Made by a program: the position numbers and the translations under genes. DNA of 18,123 bases. Source: an uncultured Rhodoplanes sp. GTDB taxonomy: Bacteria; Pseudomonadota; Alphaproteobacteria; Rhizobiales; Xanthobacteraceae. The DNA is taken from the NCBI GenBank assembly GCA_936924235.1, contig CAKZHN010000454.1, positions 1 to 18,123 on the forward strand. Reading direction: 5' to 3'. The notes below the pieces were generated by a model, which did no database searches, was not told the DNA's origin, and saw only the letters and a program-made list of their open reading frames with translations. Below, piece after piece: positions 6,438 through 13,725 of the stretch (position 1 is its first letter; every line of letters starts with the position of its first letter).

Positions 6438-6914
6438 TCAGCGCCTGGCCTTGCCGGCGAGGGCGGCAAGGCCGTCGATTGCGAGCGCGTAGCCCGTGAT
6501 GCCGAAGCCGCAGATCACGGCCTTGGCGGCAAACGACACATAGGAATGATTACGCCACGGCTCGCGGGCGTGGATGTTGCTGATGTGGGTCTCTATCACC
6601 GGAACCTTGACGCCCTTGATCGCGTCGTGAACCGAAACCGAGGTGTGGGTGAGGCCGCCGGGATTGAGCACCACGCCGGCCACCTTGTTGGCGCCGGCCT
6701 CCTGGATCCAGTCGACGATGAGGCCTTCATGGTTCGACTGCCGGAAATCGATGGCAAAGCCATGGGCCTCGGCGGCCTTGACGCAGAGCTTCTCGACGTC
6801 CTTGAGGTTGGAACGGCCGTAGATTTCCGGCTCGCGGGTGCCGAGCAGGTTCAGGTTGGGGCCGTTGAGCACATAGATGGTTTTGGCCAAAGTCTTAGCA
6901 GGGCTCTTCGCCAT
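6438..6914 (-). CDS. aroQ: 3-dehydroquinate dehydratase, type II
   Basis: Converts 3-dehydroquinate to 3-dehydroshikimate in the shikimate pathway. This is the dodecameric type II enzyme. The ATG at 6914 gives 158 residues. A TTG at 6950 in the same frame would add 12 residues and is less likely. Visible motifs are YVLNGPNLNLLG (14-25), the lid with catalytic REPEIYG (R27, Y32), QSNHEG (59-64), LNPGGLTHTSV (83-93) and ETHISNIHAREPWR (108-121), which contains the catalytic His110 and Arg117. The N-terminus MAKSPAKTLAK is a short basic extension before the first strand. It is the first gene of the aroQ-accB-accC unit, with its own 142-base upstream gap. Confidence 0.97.
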   Translation of the reverse strand: MAKSPAKTLAKTIYVLNGPNLNLLGTREPEIYGRSNLKDVEKLCVKAAEAHGFAIDFRQSNHEGLIVDWIQEAGANKVAGVVLNPGGLTHTSVSVHDAIKGVKVPVIETHISNIHAREPWRNHSYVSFAAKAVICGFGITGYALAIDGLAALAGKARR

Positions 6915-6976
6915 CGCCAGATCCGCTTGGTCAGGTCTTTGATGGCGCAAGCGAAACAGCCGCGGGCGCCGCGTTG

Positions 6977-6995
6977 GGCTGCTTTATAGGCAGCC
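6977..6995 (-). promoter_or_regulatory. Small inverted repeat with -10-like core upstream of aroQ
   Basis: GGCTGC (6977-6982) and GCAGCC (6990-6995) form a six-base-pair dyad. On the minus strand its centre reads CTATAAAG, a good -10-like hexamer about 70 bases before the aroQ ATG. The -35 position (near TTTCCC) is weak. It could be a promoter with an overlapping operator, or a minor hairpin. Confidence 0.25.
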
Positions 6996-7056
6996 GTGGC
7001 GCAAAGGGAAAGCCCGGCGGTGGAACGGCCGTGGGGAAGTCCGTCGGGCAGGCCGC

Positions 7057-8037
7057 CTATTGGGTGGCGGCCTTGATGCCGAGGATCTTGGCGAATTCGG
7101 CGACCACCTTGCGCTGCTTGTCGATCGAGGCGGCGAACTCGGCCGCGCTGCCCGGCACCACGTCCTGCCCGGTGGCCTGCAGGCGGCTGACGATCGTCGG
7201 ATCGGCCAGCGCCTCCCGGACGTCGGCCGCGATGCGCTCGCGCAGTTCGAGCGGCATGTCGCGCGTGCCGTAGAAGCCGACCAGGCCGTCGAAGGTGAGA
7301 TCCGGGAAGCCGGATTGCGCCGCCGTCGGCATGCCCGGCACCGCAGCCGAGGGCTCGCTCGCCGTGATCGCCAGCACCTTGACCCGGCCGGCCTGCATCT
7401 GGGCGCGCACGATGGCGAACGCCGCCCAGTAGAGCTGGAGGCGGCCTTCGGCCACGTCGTTGAGCGCCTGGACCGGATCGCGATAGGGGATCTTGGCCAT
7501 CTCGATGCTGTGCGACTTCAGAAAGCCCGCGAGCAGCAGATCGGTCGCCCCCGTGATCGTCGCCCAGTTGAGCTTGCCGGGCTGCGCCCGTGCCATCGCG
7601 AACAGATCGCCGAGCGATTTCACGTCGAGCGATGGCGGCGCGCCGAGCGCGATCACGGTCGAGCTGACGCGCGCCACTGGCGACAGATCGCGCGGGTCGT
7701 AGGGCAGCTTCTCGTGCAGGAACGGATGCGCCGTGAACGACGACGCCGGGCCGAACAGCAGGATGTGGTCGTCATGGGCGCTGACGAAGGCGTTGATGGC
7801 GACGAAGCCGTCGCCGCCCGGCCGGTTTTCGACCACGACTGGCTGGCCCCACTTCGCGCTGAGCTTCTCGGCGATCAGGCGCGCGCCAAGGTCGGCGCCG
7901 GAGCCTGGCCCAAGCGGCAGCATGAACTTCACCGAACGCTGCGGCCAAGCCTGAGCCGGAGTGGTCTGCGCCGCCGCGGGCGAGGCGACGAGCGCGAGCG
8001 AGCAAAGTGCGGCGGTCAGAATCGTTGCGGCACGCAT
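7057..8037 (-). CDS. Bug/TctC-family periplasmic tripartite tricarboxylate receptor (copy 2)
   Basis: Periplasmic binding protein of the Bug family. The ATG at 8037 follows a strong GGGAGGAAG site. The frame extends upstream to 8103 but the added residues are not signal-like. The signal peptide MRAATILTAALCSLALVASP ends at AAAQ. Mature features are AWPQRSVKFMLPLGPGSGAD, a VVVENRPGG block, NPLF-equivalent region HPFLHEKLPYDPRD, and QPGKLNWATITG. The ligand-loop motif is diverged (IPYRDPVQALNDV in place of PYRGG..A.TDL). The 326-residue length is normal. It sits between dsbA and aroQ, after a strong terminator that closes the dsbA operon, so it is transcribed separately. No TctAB partner is present. 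Ligand unknown. Confidence 0.9.
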   Translation of the reverse strand: MRAATILTAALCSLALVASPAAAQTTPAQAWPQRSVKFMLPLGPGSGADLGARLIAEKLSAKWGQPVVVENRPGGDGFVAINAFVSAHDDHILLFGPASSFTAHPFLHEKLPYDPRDLSPVARVSSTVIALGAPPSLDVKSLGDLFAMARAQPGKLNWATITGATDLLLAGFLKSHSIEMAKIPYRDPVQALNDVAEGRLQLYWAAFAIVRAQMQAGRVKVLAITASEPSAAVPGMPTAAQSGFPDLTFDGLVGFYGTRDMPLELRERIAADVREALADPTIVSRLQATGQDVVPGSAAEFAASIDKQRKVVAEFAKILGIKAATQ

Positions 8038-8128
8038 AGGCTTCCTCCCGACACCGCCGTTCTCGCGCATGCGGTTCGGCATACGGGCGACGGTCATGAT
8101 CAATGGTCGGCGAAGGAGGCCTCGCTGT

Positions 8129-8171
8129 AAAGCAAAAGCGCGCGCCCGGTTGTGCCAAACCGGGCGCGCGC
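8129..8171 (-). terminator. Strong intrinsic terminator of the M48 protease-dsbA operon
   Basis: Bases 8138-8151 and 8158-8171 form a perfect 14-base-pair stem, extremely GC-rich (GCGCGCGCCCGGTT with its complement), around the six-base loop GTGCCA. On the minus strand it is followed by TTTTGCTTT (8137 down to 8129). It begins 19 bases after the dsbA stop, in the right orientation to end that operon. Confidence 0.88.
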
Positions 8172-8189
8172 CTGAGAGCGTAAGCGGTA

Positions 8190-8954
8190 TCAGCAGGTCG
8201 CTTTGCCGCAGCGCGCCGAGTTGATTTTTTCCTTGAGCGCGTCAAGGCCGACCGCACCGACCACGACGTTCTGGCCGATCACGTAGCTCGGCGTGCCGTT
8301 GAGCCCGAGCTTCTCGGCAAGCTTGAGGCTCTCTTCGAGGCTCTGCTTCACCTCGTCGCTCGCCATGTCCTTCTCGAGCTTCGCCATATCGAAGCCGGCC
8401 TCCTTGGCGGCGGCGAGCGCGCGGGCCTTGTCGGCCTGACCGCGGCCGCCGAGCAGCTTCTGATGGAAGTCGAGATACTTCTTGCCGGTCTTGTCCTGCA
8501 TGCGCACCGCGACCGCGACGCGCGCGGCCTCGACCGAGCCCGGGCCGAGCACCGGGAACTCCTTCAGCACGACCTTGAGCTTGGGGTCGTTCTTCAGGAG
8601 GTCGAACATGTCGGACATCGCGCGCTTGCAGTAGCCGCAGTTGTAGTCGAAGAACTCGACGAAGGTGACGTCGCCCTGCGGATTGCCGACCGTGACCTGC
8701 CGCGGAGAGTTGAAGATCTCCTGGGCGTTGTCCTTGACGGCGGCCTCGTGCTTCTCGGCTTCCTCGGCGGCCTGCTTCTTCTCCAGCGCCGAGATCGCTT
8801 CCTGCAGCACCTCGGGATGGCTGATGAGGTATTCGCGCACGATCTTCTCGATCTCGGTGCGCTGCGTGTCGGTGATGCTCTGGGCATGACCGGAGAGGAT
8901 GCCTGCCGAAAGCATCAGCACAGCGGCAAGGACGACACGGATTGCAGCAGTCAT
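8190..8954 (-). CDS. ScsC/DsbA-type periplasmic thiol:disulfide oxidoreductase
   Basis: Secreted DsbA-family protein that forms or isomerises disulfides in envelope proteins. The ATG at 8954 has AAAGGA nine bases upstream and starts a signal peptide (VVLAAVLMLSAGILSGHAQ). Residues about 26-82 form a charged helical region with QRTEIEKIVREYLISHPEVL, resembling the ScsC N-terminal oligomerisation domain. The thioredoxin domain carries C106-G-Y-C109 in FFDYNCGYCKRA and the cis-proline P222 in GTPSYVIG. The helical insertion lies between. Unusually, the protein ends in C249 and C254 (ARCGKATC), an extra cysteine pair. The gene follows the M48 protease by 20 bases and is followed by a strong terminator. 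The role in disulfide formation or isomerisation cannot be settled from sequence alone. Confidence 0.93.
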   Translation of the reverse strand: MTAAIRVVLAAVLMLSAGILSGHAQSITDTQRTEIEKIVREYLISHPEVLQEAISALEKKQAAEEAEKHEAAVKDNAQEIFNSPRQVTVGNPQGDVTFVEFFDYNCGYCKRAMSDMFDLLKNDPKLKVVLKEFPVLGPGSVEAARVAVAVRMQDKTGKKYLDFHQKLLGGRGQADKARALAAAKEAGFDMAKLEKDMASDEVKQSLEESLKLAEKLGLNGTPSYVIGQNVVVGAVGLDALKEKINSARCGKATC

Positions 8955-8974
8955 TGGCAATGGTCCTTTCAAGG

Positions 8975-10396
8975 TCAGGGACGTGCGGCGCCCTGGTTGG
9001 GTCTGGCGGTGGCGACGATATCGTCGGCCTTCACCCAACCGGGCGAGCCGATCGGGAAACGGGTCTTGGCGCGGGCCGCAAGCTGGCGTGCGGTCGGTCC
9101 GTCGCCGCGCATGAAGGCCGACGTCGCTGAGGCGAGGTCGGCCTGCGCGAGATCGCCCTTGCGGCCATAGGCCACGGCGAGCTGGGCAAAGCCGTCGGCC
9201 GATTCCGGCTCCTGGGCCAGCGCCGTGCGGAGCAGCGTCACGGCCTCCTCGGCGGACTTCGGATTGTTCTGCGCGTTGAGCGCCTGCGCCAGCAGCACCT
9301 GGATCAGCGCCGGCTTCGGCGCGAGCGCGATCGCGCGGTGCAAGGGCGCGATTGCCTCGTCGGACTTGCCGCCCTCGAGCAGGGCCTGGCCTTTGAGCTC
9401 GTAGAAGTACGGGTTGTTGGGCTGCGCCGCGATCAAGGCGTCGATCTGGCCAATCGCGACGCGCAGATCGGCATGGCGATAGGTCGAGATCGCGCGGGCG
9501 TATTTGGCGGCGAGACTCTGGTCGGTGATCGGATAGCGGCGCGCCACGGCGTCGCCGCGGTCCAGGAAGCCGAACAGCTTGGCGCGCATCAGATCGTGGC
9601 GAAGCTGCAGCTCCGGCGAGTCCTTCTTGTCCCAGGTCGGACTGGAACGCGCGAGGCCCTGGAGCGCCTCGACGCGTTCCGCCGGGAGCGGATGCGATTG
9701 CAGATAGGGATCGGCGGTGTGTGCGGCGAACAGAGCCTCGTCCGCCATCCGCTTGAAGGTGTCGTACATACCCTTGGGCGACTGGCCGGAAGCGGTGAGG
9801 AATTTCACGCCGGCGCGGTCGGCCTGCTCCTCCTGCTGACGCACGTAGGAGAGGAGCGAACGGCGAATGGTTTCTTGCGGACCGAGGATCGCGGCGGCCG
9901 GGTTGCCGGCGTTGGCGCCGCCGGCGACGACCGCGCCGATGCCGAGCAGCATGGCGATGATCGATGCGGTCTGCGCGGTGGCAAGCTGCTGACGCATCCT
10001 GGAGAGATGGCCGCCGGCCATGTGCCCGGTCTCGTGGGCGAGCACGCCGATGATCTCGTTCGGCGTCTTGGCGTCCATCAGCGCGCCGGCATTCACGAAG
10101 ATATGGCGGCCATCCATGACGAAGGCGTTGAACGAACGGTCCTGGATGATGACGACCTGGACGTTCTGCTGGGCGAGGCCCGCGACGCGCAGGATCGGCA
10201 AGGTGTAGTCGCGCAGAAGCTGCTCGATCTCGGCATCACGAATGAGTGGGATGCCGCGCGGGATGCTGGTCTGGGCGTGCGCCGGTACGGACGCGGGCAG
10301 TGGCGCAGCGGCGATCGCAACGGCCGTCAGCACCGCAACCGCATGGGCTGCTGGCGCCCACCGGCGCGCCCTGATAGGTCTTCCGTTGACGCTCAT
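8975..10396 (-). CDS. M48-family metalloprotease with C-terminal TPR repeats (BepA/YfgC-like)
   Basis: Periplasmic zinc metalloprotease of the BepA type, which in E. coli assists or degrades outer-membrane assembly intermediates. The ATG at 10396 gives 473 residues, and a GTG at 10414 is an alternative. A signal peptide spans RRWAPAAHAVAVLTAVAIAAAPLP to roughly AHAQ42. The protease domain contains HETGH (121-125) as zinc motif and E189-E-Q-A-D193 as the third-ligand motif. A short hydrophobic glycine-rich stretch (about 145-165) lies between them. The C-terminal half is TPR-like (about 290-460), with NNPYFYELKGQALLEGGKSD, NNPKSAEEAVTLLRTAL and DGFAQLAVAYGRKGDLAQAD. It is the first gene of an operon with the DsbA-like protein and is divergent from the aminotransferase. 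Confidence 0.95.
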   Translation of the reverse strand: MSVNGRPIRARRWAPAAHAVAVLTAVAIAAAPLPASVPAHAQTSIPRGIPLIRDAEIEQLLRDYTLPILRVAGLAQQNVQVVIIQDRSFNAFVMDGRHIFVNAGALMDAKTPNEIIGVLAHETGHMAGGHLSRMRQQLATAQTASIIAMLLGIGAVVAGGANAGNPAAAILGPQETIRRSLLSYVRQQEEQADRAGVKFLTASGQSPKGMYDTFKRMADEALFAAHTADPYLQSHPLPAERVEALQGLARSSPTWDKKDSPELQLRHDLMRAKLFGFLDRGDAVARRYPITDQSLAAKYARAISTYRHADLRVAIGQIDALIAAQPNNPYFYELKGQALLEGGKSDEAIAPLHRAIALAPKPALIQVLLAQALNAQNNPKSAEEAVTLLRTALAQEPESADGFAQLAVAYGRKGDLAQADLASATSAFMRGDGPTARQLAARAKTRFPIGSPGWVKADDIVATARPNQGAARP

Positions 10397-10580
10397 AATG
10401 GTTCGGAACTGCACCCCAAATGCTCGGCCAAACTAGTGGCGCCCCCCGGCACGGTCAACGCAACCGCGATCACGTCTGGTTGCACGTTTTGCCCCGTGAT
10501 TGGGACGGAAGGACCGGCGGAATGCGGCAGCATGGCGGCAAAGGGTTAACGCTTGTTCGAATCGCTGTGGAACGGCGCCG

Positions 10581-11762
10581 ATGATGCTCGATTCCGCCCG
10601 CCGCCTGATGACACCATCGGCTCGAAGCGACGTGCCGGCGTTCATGGTGATGGACGTGATGGCGGCCGCGGCGCGCATCGAAGCCGCGGGCGGCCGGGTC
10701 ATCCACATGGAGGTCGGGCAGCCGGCCTTCGGCGCGCCGAGCGCTGCGATTAACGCTGTTCGCGCGGCGCTCGGGTCCGGGCCGCTCGGCTACACGGAGT
10801 CGCTCGGCATTCCGGCGCTGCGGGCGCGCATCGCGCGGCACTACGAGGACGCCTATGGGCTATCGATCGGCGCCGACCGTGTGGTCGTGACCACCGGATC
10901 GTCCGCGGGATTCATCCTGGCGTTCCTGTCGATGTTCGAGCCGGGCGATCGGGTGGCGATTGCCAATCCGGGCTATCCGCCTTACCGGCACATCCTGACC
11001 GCGCTCGGCTGCGAGCCGGTGCTGATCGAGACGGGTGAAGCAACGCGCTACGCGATGACTGGCGAGAGCCTGCGCGCCGCGCATCGCAAGAAGAAGCTTG
11101 CCGGCGTGCTGGTGGCGAGCCCGGCCAATCCGACCGGCACCATGATGACGCCGGAAGCGCTCGGCGCGCTCATCCGCGTCGCCGACGAGGAGGGCATCCG
11201 CTTCATCTCCGACGAGATCTATCACGGCCTCGACTATGCGGTGCGCGCCGAGACTGCGCTGCGGCTCTCCGACAACGTGGTGGTGATCAACTCGTTCTCG
11301 AAATACTTCTGCATGACCGGCTGGCGGATCGGCTGGATGGTGGTGCCGCCGACGCTGGTTCGCGCCGTTGACCGGCTGCACGGCAATCTCGCGATCTCGG
11401 TGCCGACCTTGTCGCAGATCGCAGCCGTTGCCGCGTTCGACAGTCGCGACGAGCTCGAAACGATCAAGCATGGCTACGAGGACAACCGCAAAATCCTGAT
11501 CGAGGGCTTGCCGAAAGCAGGCCTCGACAAGTTCCTCCCGGTCGACGGTGCGTTCTATCTCTATGCCGACGTCTCGAAATTCTCCGACGACAGCTTCGCC
11601 TTCGCCAAGCAGCTTCTTGACGAGGCGCACGTGGCGGCGACGCCGGGCGTCGATTTCGATCCGGTCAACGGCAAGCGCTTCGTGCGGTTCTGCTACGCCG
11701 GCTCCGCGGCCGACATGCGCGAGGCGGTGGAGCGGATCGGCGGCTGGCTGAACCGGCGCTGA
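10581..11762 (+). CDS. Fold-type I PLP-dependent aminotransferase
   Basis: Cytoplasmic class I/II aminotransferase, exchanging amino groups between an amino acid and a 2-oxoacid. The substrate is not determinable from sequence. Two ATGs lie side by side (10581 and 10584), and the 420-residue reading starting at 10500 is longer than needed. The 393-residue protein shows IHMEVGQPAFGAP, the GYTESLGIPALR substrate region, PGYPPYR, and N183 in PANPTG. It also has D211 and Y214 in SDEIYHG, the PLP lysine K241 in NSFSKYFCMTGWRIGW, and the carboxylate-binding R369 in FVRFCYAG. Length and motif order match aspartate/aromatic-type aminotransferases. The next gene starts one base after its stop, so the two are translationally coupled. 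Confidence 0.95.
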   Translation: MMLDSARRLMTPSARSDVPAFMVMDVMAAAARIEAAGGRVIHMEVGQPAFGAPSAAINAVRAALGSGPLGYTESLGIPALRARIARHYEDAYGLSIGADRVVVTTGSSAGFILAFLSMFEPGDRVAIANPGYPPYRHILTALGCEPVLIETGEATRYAMTGESLRAAHRKKKLAGVLVASPANPTGTMMTPEALGALIRVADEEGIRFISDEIYHGLDYAVRAETALRLSDNVVVINSFSKYFCMTGWRIGWMVVPPTLVRAVDRLHGNLAISVPTLSQIAAVAAFDSRDELETIKHGYEDNRKILIEGLPKAGLDKFLPVDGAFYLYADVSKFSDDSFAFAKQLLDEAHVAATPGVDFDPVNGKRFVRFCYAGSAADMREAVERIGGWLNRR

Positions 11763-11763
11763 G

Positions 11764-12666
11764 ATGGCCCACACGCCGCTGATCGCGTCCTGCGTCGGCG
11801 ATCGGCTCATTTGCGATGACACCACATCGCTCGTGCCGTGGTGGAGCATCACCAAGACCTGCCTCGCGGCCGGCGCGCTGGTGCTGGTCGCGGGCGGCCG
11901 ACTCGAGCTCGATCGTACGCTCACCGGCCACAGGTTCACGCTGCGGCAACTGCTCCAGCACACCAGCGGACTCGGCTGCTACACCGAAACCGAAGACTAC
12001 GAGGCCGCGGTCGACCGCCACGCCGACGCCTGGACCGACGACGAGCTCATGCGGCAGTTCGAGGGGCGCGCGCCGCTGACCGAGCCGGGGCAGGGCTGGA
12101 GCTACTCGAACTTCGGCTATTTCCTGGTCCGCCGGTTGATCGAGCAGACCACCGGCATGGACGTCGAGCGCGCGCTGAAAGCCCTGGTGCTCGGCCCGCT
12201 CGGCATCGAGCGGACCTTCGTCGCGCGCACCCGCGCTGACCTGAAGCGCAGCGTGTTCGGCGACGAGGACGATTTCGACCCGGCCTGGGTGGCGCACGGA
12301 CTTCTGATCGGCCCGCCGTCCGACGTCGTCGCATTCATGCATCGCCTGCTGACCCGCTCGTTGCTGCCGCCGCCGTTGCGCGCGGTCATGCGCGAGCGCC
12401 GCGTCGTCGAGCCGGTGCCGGCCGGGCGGCCTTGGCGGACCGCAGGCTACGGACTCGGACTGATGATCAACACCGCGCCACCGCTCGGCCCTTGCATCGG
12501 CCATACTGGCCAGGGCCCCGAAAGCGTGTCGGCGGCCTATCACTTTCCCGATCTCGTCCCACCCGTCACGGTCGCGGCGTTCGCGCCCACCGACGCGCAA
12601 AGTGTCGCAGAGAGCGCGGTGCTCAAAGAGGCTGGCGCGATTGTCGAGGCCAGACGCGGCGGCTAG
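11764..12666 (+). CDS. Serine hydrolase of the beta-lactamase/penicillin-binding-protein family (class C-like)
   Basis: Serine hydrolase of the beta-lactamase fold (esterase/peptidase type). The catalytic triad motifs are visible: S28-I-T-K31 (SxxK), Y114-S-N116 in GWSYSNFGYF (YxN), and H247-T-G249 in IGHTGQG (the KTG-equivalent). QHTSGL follows the first motif region, as in family members. The 300 residues start directly at MAHTPLIASC, with no signal peptide, so it is probably cytoplasmic, unlike true beta-lactamases. ATG 11764 is one base after the aminotransferase stop, which supports joint translation and possibly a common pathway. An antibiotic-resistance role is unlikely given the missing export signal. 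Substrate unknown; an ester, lactone or D-amino peptide are possible. Confidence 0.9.
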   Translation: MAHTPLIASCVGDRLICDDTTSLVPWWSITKTCLAAGALVLVAGGRLELDRTLTGHRFTLRQLLQHTSGLGCYTETEDYEAAVDRHADAWTDDELMRQFEGRAPLTEPGQGWSYSNFGYFLVRRLIEQTTGMDVERALKALVLGPLGIERTFVARTRADLKRSVFGDEDDFDPAWVAHGLLIGPPSDVVAFMHRLLTRSLLPPPLRAVMRERRVVEPVPAGRPWRTAGYGLGLMINTAPPLGPCIGHTGQGPESVSAAYHFPDLVPPVTVAAFAPTDAQSVAESAVLKEAGAIVEARRGG

Positions 12667-12670
12667 ACTT

Positions 12671-12691
12671 TCCGCAACATAAAGTTGCGGA
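12671..12691 (+). promoter_or_regulatory. Hairpin overlapping the Shine-Dalgarno of the third Bug gene
   Basis: TCCGCAAC (12671-12678) and GTTGCGGA (12684-12691) form a perfect eight-base-pair stem around ATAAA. The right arm runs into the ribosome site GGAGGAAG (12689-12696), so part of that site is paired when the stem forms. No T-run follows, making a classical terminator unlikely. It could be an operator dyad or an mRNA switch. Confidence 0.5.
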
Positions 12692-12700
12692 GGAAGTGCC

Positions 12701-13690
12701 ATGCCGTTCGTGCGCGCGATGCGTCTGCCCCTTGTCGCGCTCCTGGCCGCCTGCACATTGGCGGTGTGGCCGGATGCGGCCCGCGCCGAATACCCCGACA
12801 AGCCGATCCGGCTGATCGTGCCGCAGGCCGCGGGCAGCGCCACCGACACGGTGGCGCGCATTCTCGCCGCCGAGCTTGGTCCGCAGCTCAACAACCAGAC
12901 CATCGTGGTCGAGAACCGGCCGGGCGGCGCCTTCACGATCGGTCTCGACATCGTCGCCAAGGCTGCGCCCGACGGCTACACGCTCGGGGTCGGCCCGATC
13001 GGCGCGCTCTCCATCAGCCCAAACATGCTGGCGAAGATGCCGTACGACATCGAGCGCGACTTCCAGCCGATCGCGCTGATCGCGCGCGGGCACCTGTTGC
13101 TCGCCGTGGCGCCGAACTCGCCCTACAAGTCGGTGAAGGACCTGATCGATGACGCCAAGAGGAATCCCGGCAAGCTGACCAACGCGTCGTCGGCAAGCGG
13201 CTCGCCGGGCCACGTCGGCGCTGAGCTGTTCAAGTACATGGCTGGTATTGAGGCCGTCCATGTGCCCTATCGCGGCGGCGCGTCGGCGATCACCGACCTG
13301 ATCGCGGGCCGCGTCACCTTCATGTTCGAGAGTCTGAACTCGATCTCGCCGCACGCGCGGACCGGGCAGGTGCGGGCGCTCGGTGTGAGCGGCGAGCACC
13401 GCTCGGCGGGCTTTCCGGATATCCCGACGGTGGCCGAAGCCGGCGTGCCGGGCTACGCGGCGCCCACATGGAGCGGCCTGATCGGCCCGGCCGGCATGCC
13501 GCGGCCCGTGCTGGACAAGCTCAATGCGGCGGTCAATCTCGCGCTTCAAACCAACGCGTTCAAGGAGCGCTTCGCCGTGATCGGCGATGAGCTCGGCGGC
13601 GGCACGCCGGAGGATTTCGGCAAGACGATCAAGGACGATCTCGCCAAGTGGAAGGACGTGGTGCAGCGCTCGGGCGCCAAGCTCGAGTGA
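12701..13690 (+). CDS. Bug/TctC-family periplasmic tripartite tricarboxylate receptor (copy 3)
   Basis: The third periplasmic Bug receptor and the most canonical of the three. ATG 12701 is preceded by GGAGGAAG, with a second ATG at 12719. The signal peptide is MRLPLVALLAACTLAVWPDAARA, with cleavage near ARA-E. The mature protein begins EYPDKPIRLIVPQAAGSATD, followed by VVENRPGGAFTIG, a DGYTLGVGPIG block, and the ligand loop VPYRGGASAITDLIAGRVTFMF. It continues with FPDIPTVAEAGVPGY. The total length is 329 residues. It follows the serine hydrolase by 34 bases but has a hairpin in between. No transporter subunits are present. The ligand is likely a small carboxylate, but unproven. It is convergent with the GST gene. 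Confidence 0.95.
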   Translation: MPFVRAMRLPLVALLAACTLAVWPDAARAEYPDKPIRLIVPQAAGSATDTVARILAAELGPQLNNQTIVVENRPGGAFTIGLDIVAKAAPDGYTLGVGPIGALSISPNMLAKMPYDIERDFQPIALIARGHLLLAVAPNSPYKSVKDLIDDAKRNPGKLTNASSASGSPGHVGAELFKYMAGIEAVHVPYRGGASAITDLIAGRVTFMFESLNSISPHARTGQVRALGVSGEHRSAGFPDIPTVAEAGVPGYAAPTWSGLIGPAGMPRPVLDKLNAAVNLALQTNAFKERFAVIGDELGGGTPEDFGKTIKDDLAKWKDVVQRSGAKLE

Positions 13691-13725
13691 GCCGGAGCTA
13701 GAATTCCACAACTGAAACTCCAGGA

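Noticed and set aside
4934..6499. 521-residue open frame on + opposite accC and accB
   Set aside because: It overlaps two certain genes on the other strand. Its His/Asp/Arg/Leu/Ala-rich composition is the usual mirror of high-GC coding sequence, with no recognisable domain.
9338..10549. 403-residue open frame on + opposite the M48 protease
   Set aside because: It is a shadow of the protease gene. The protease has signal peptide, HETGH and TPRs, and the shadow has none.
11764..12666. Beta-lactamase antibiotic resistance gene
   Set aside because: The motifs fit the beta-lactamase fold family, but there is no export signal and the gene is coupled to an aminotransferase, so a general serine hydrolase is the better call.
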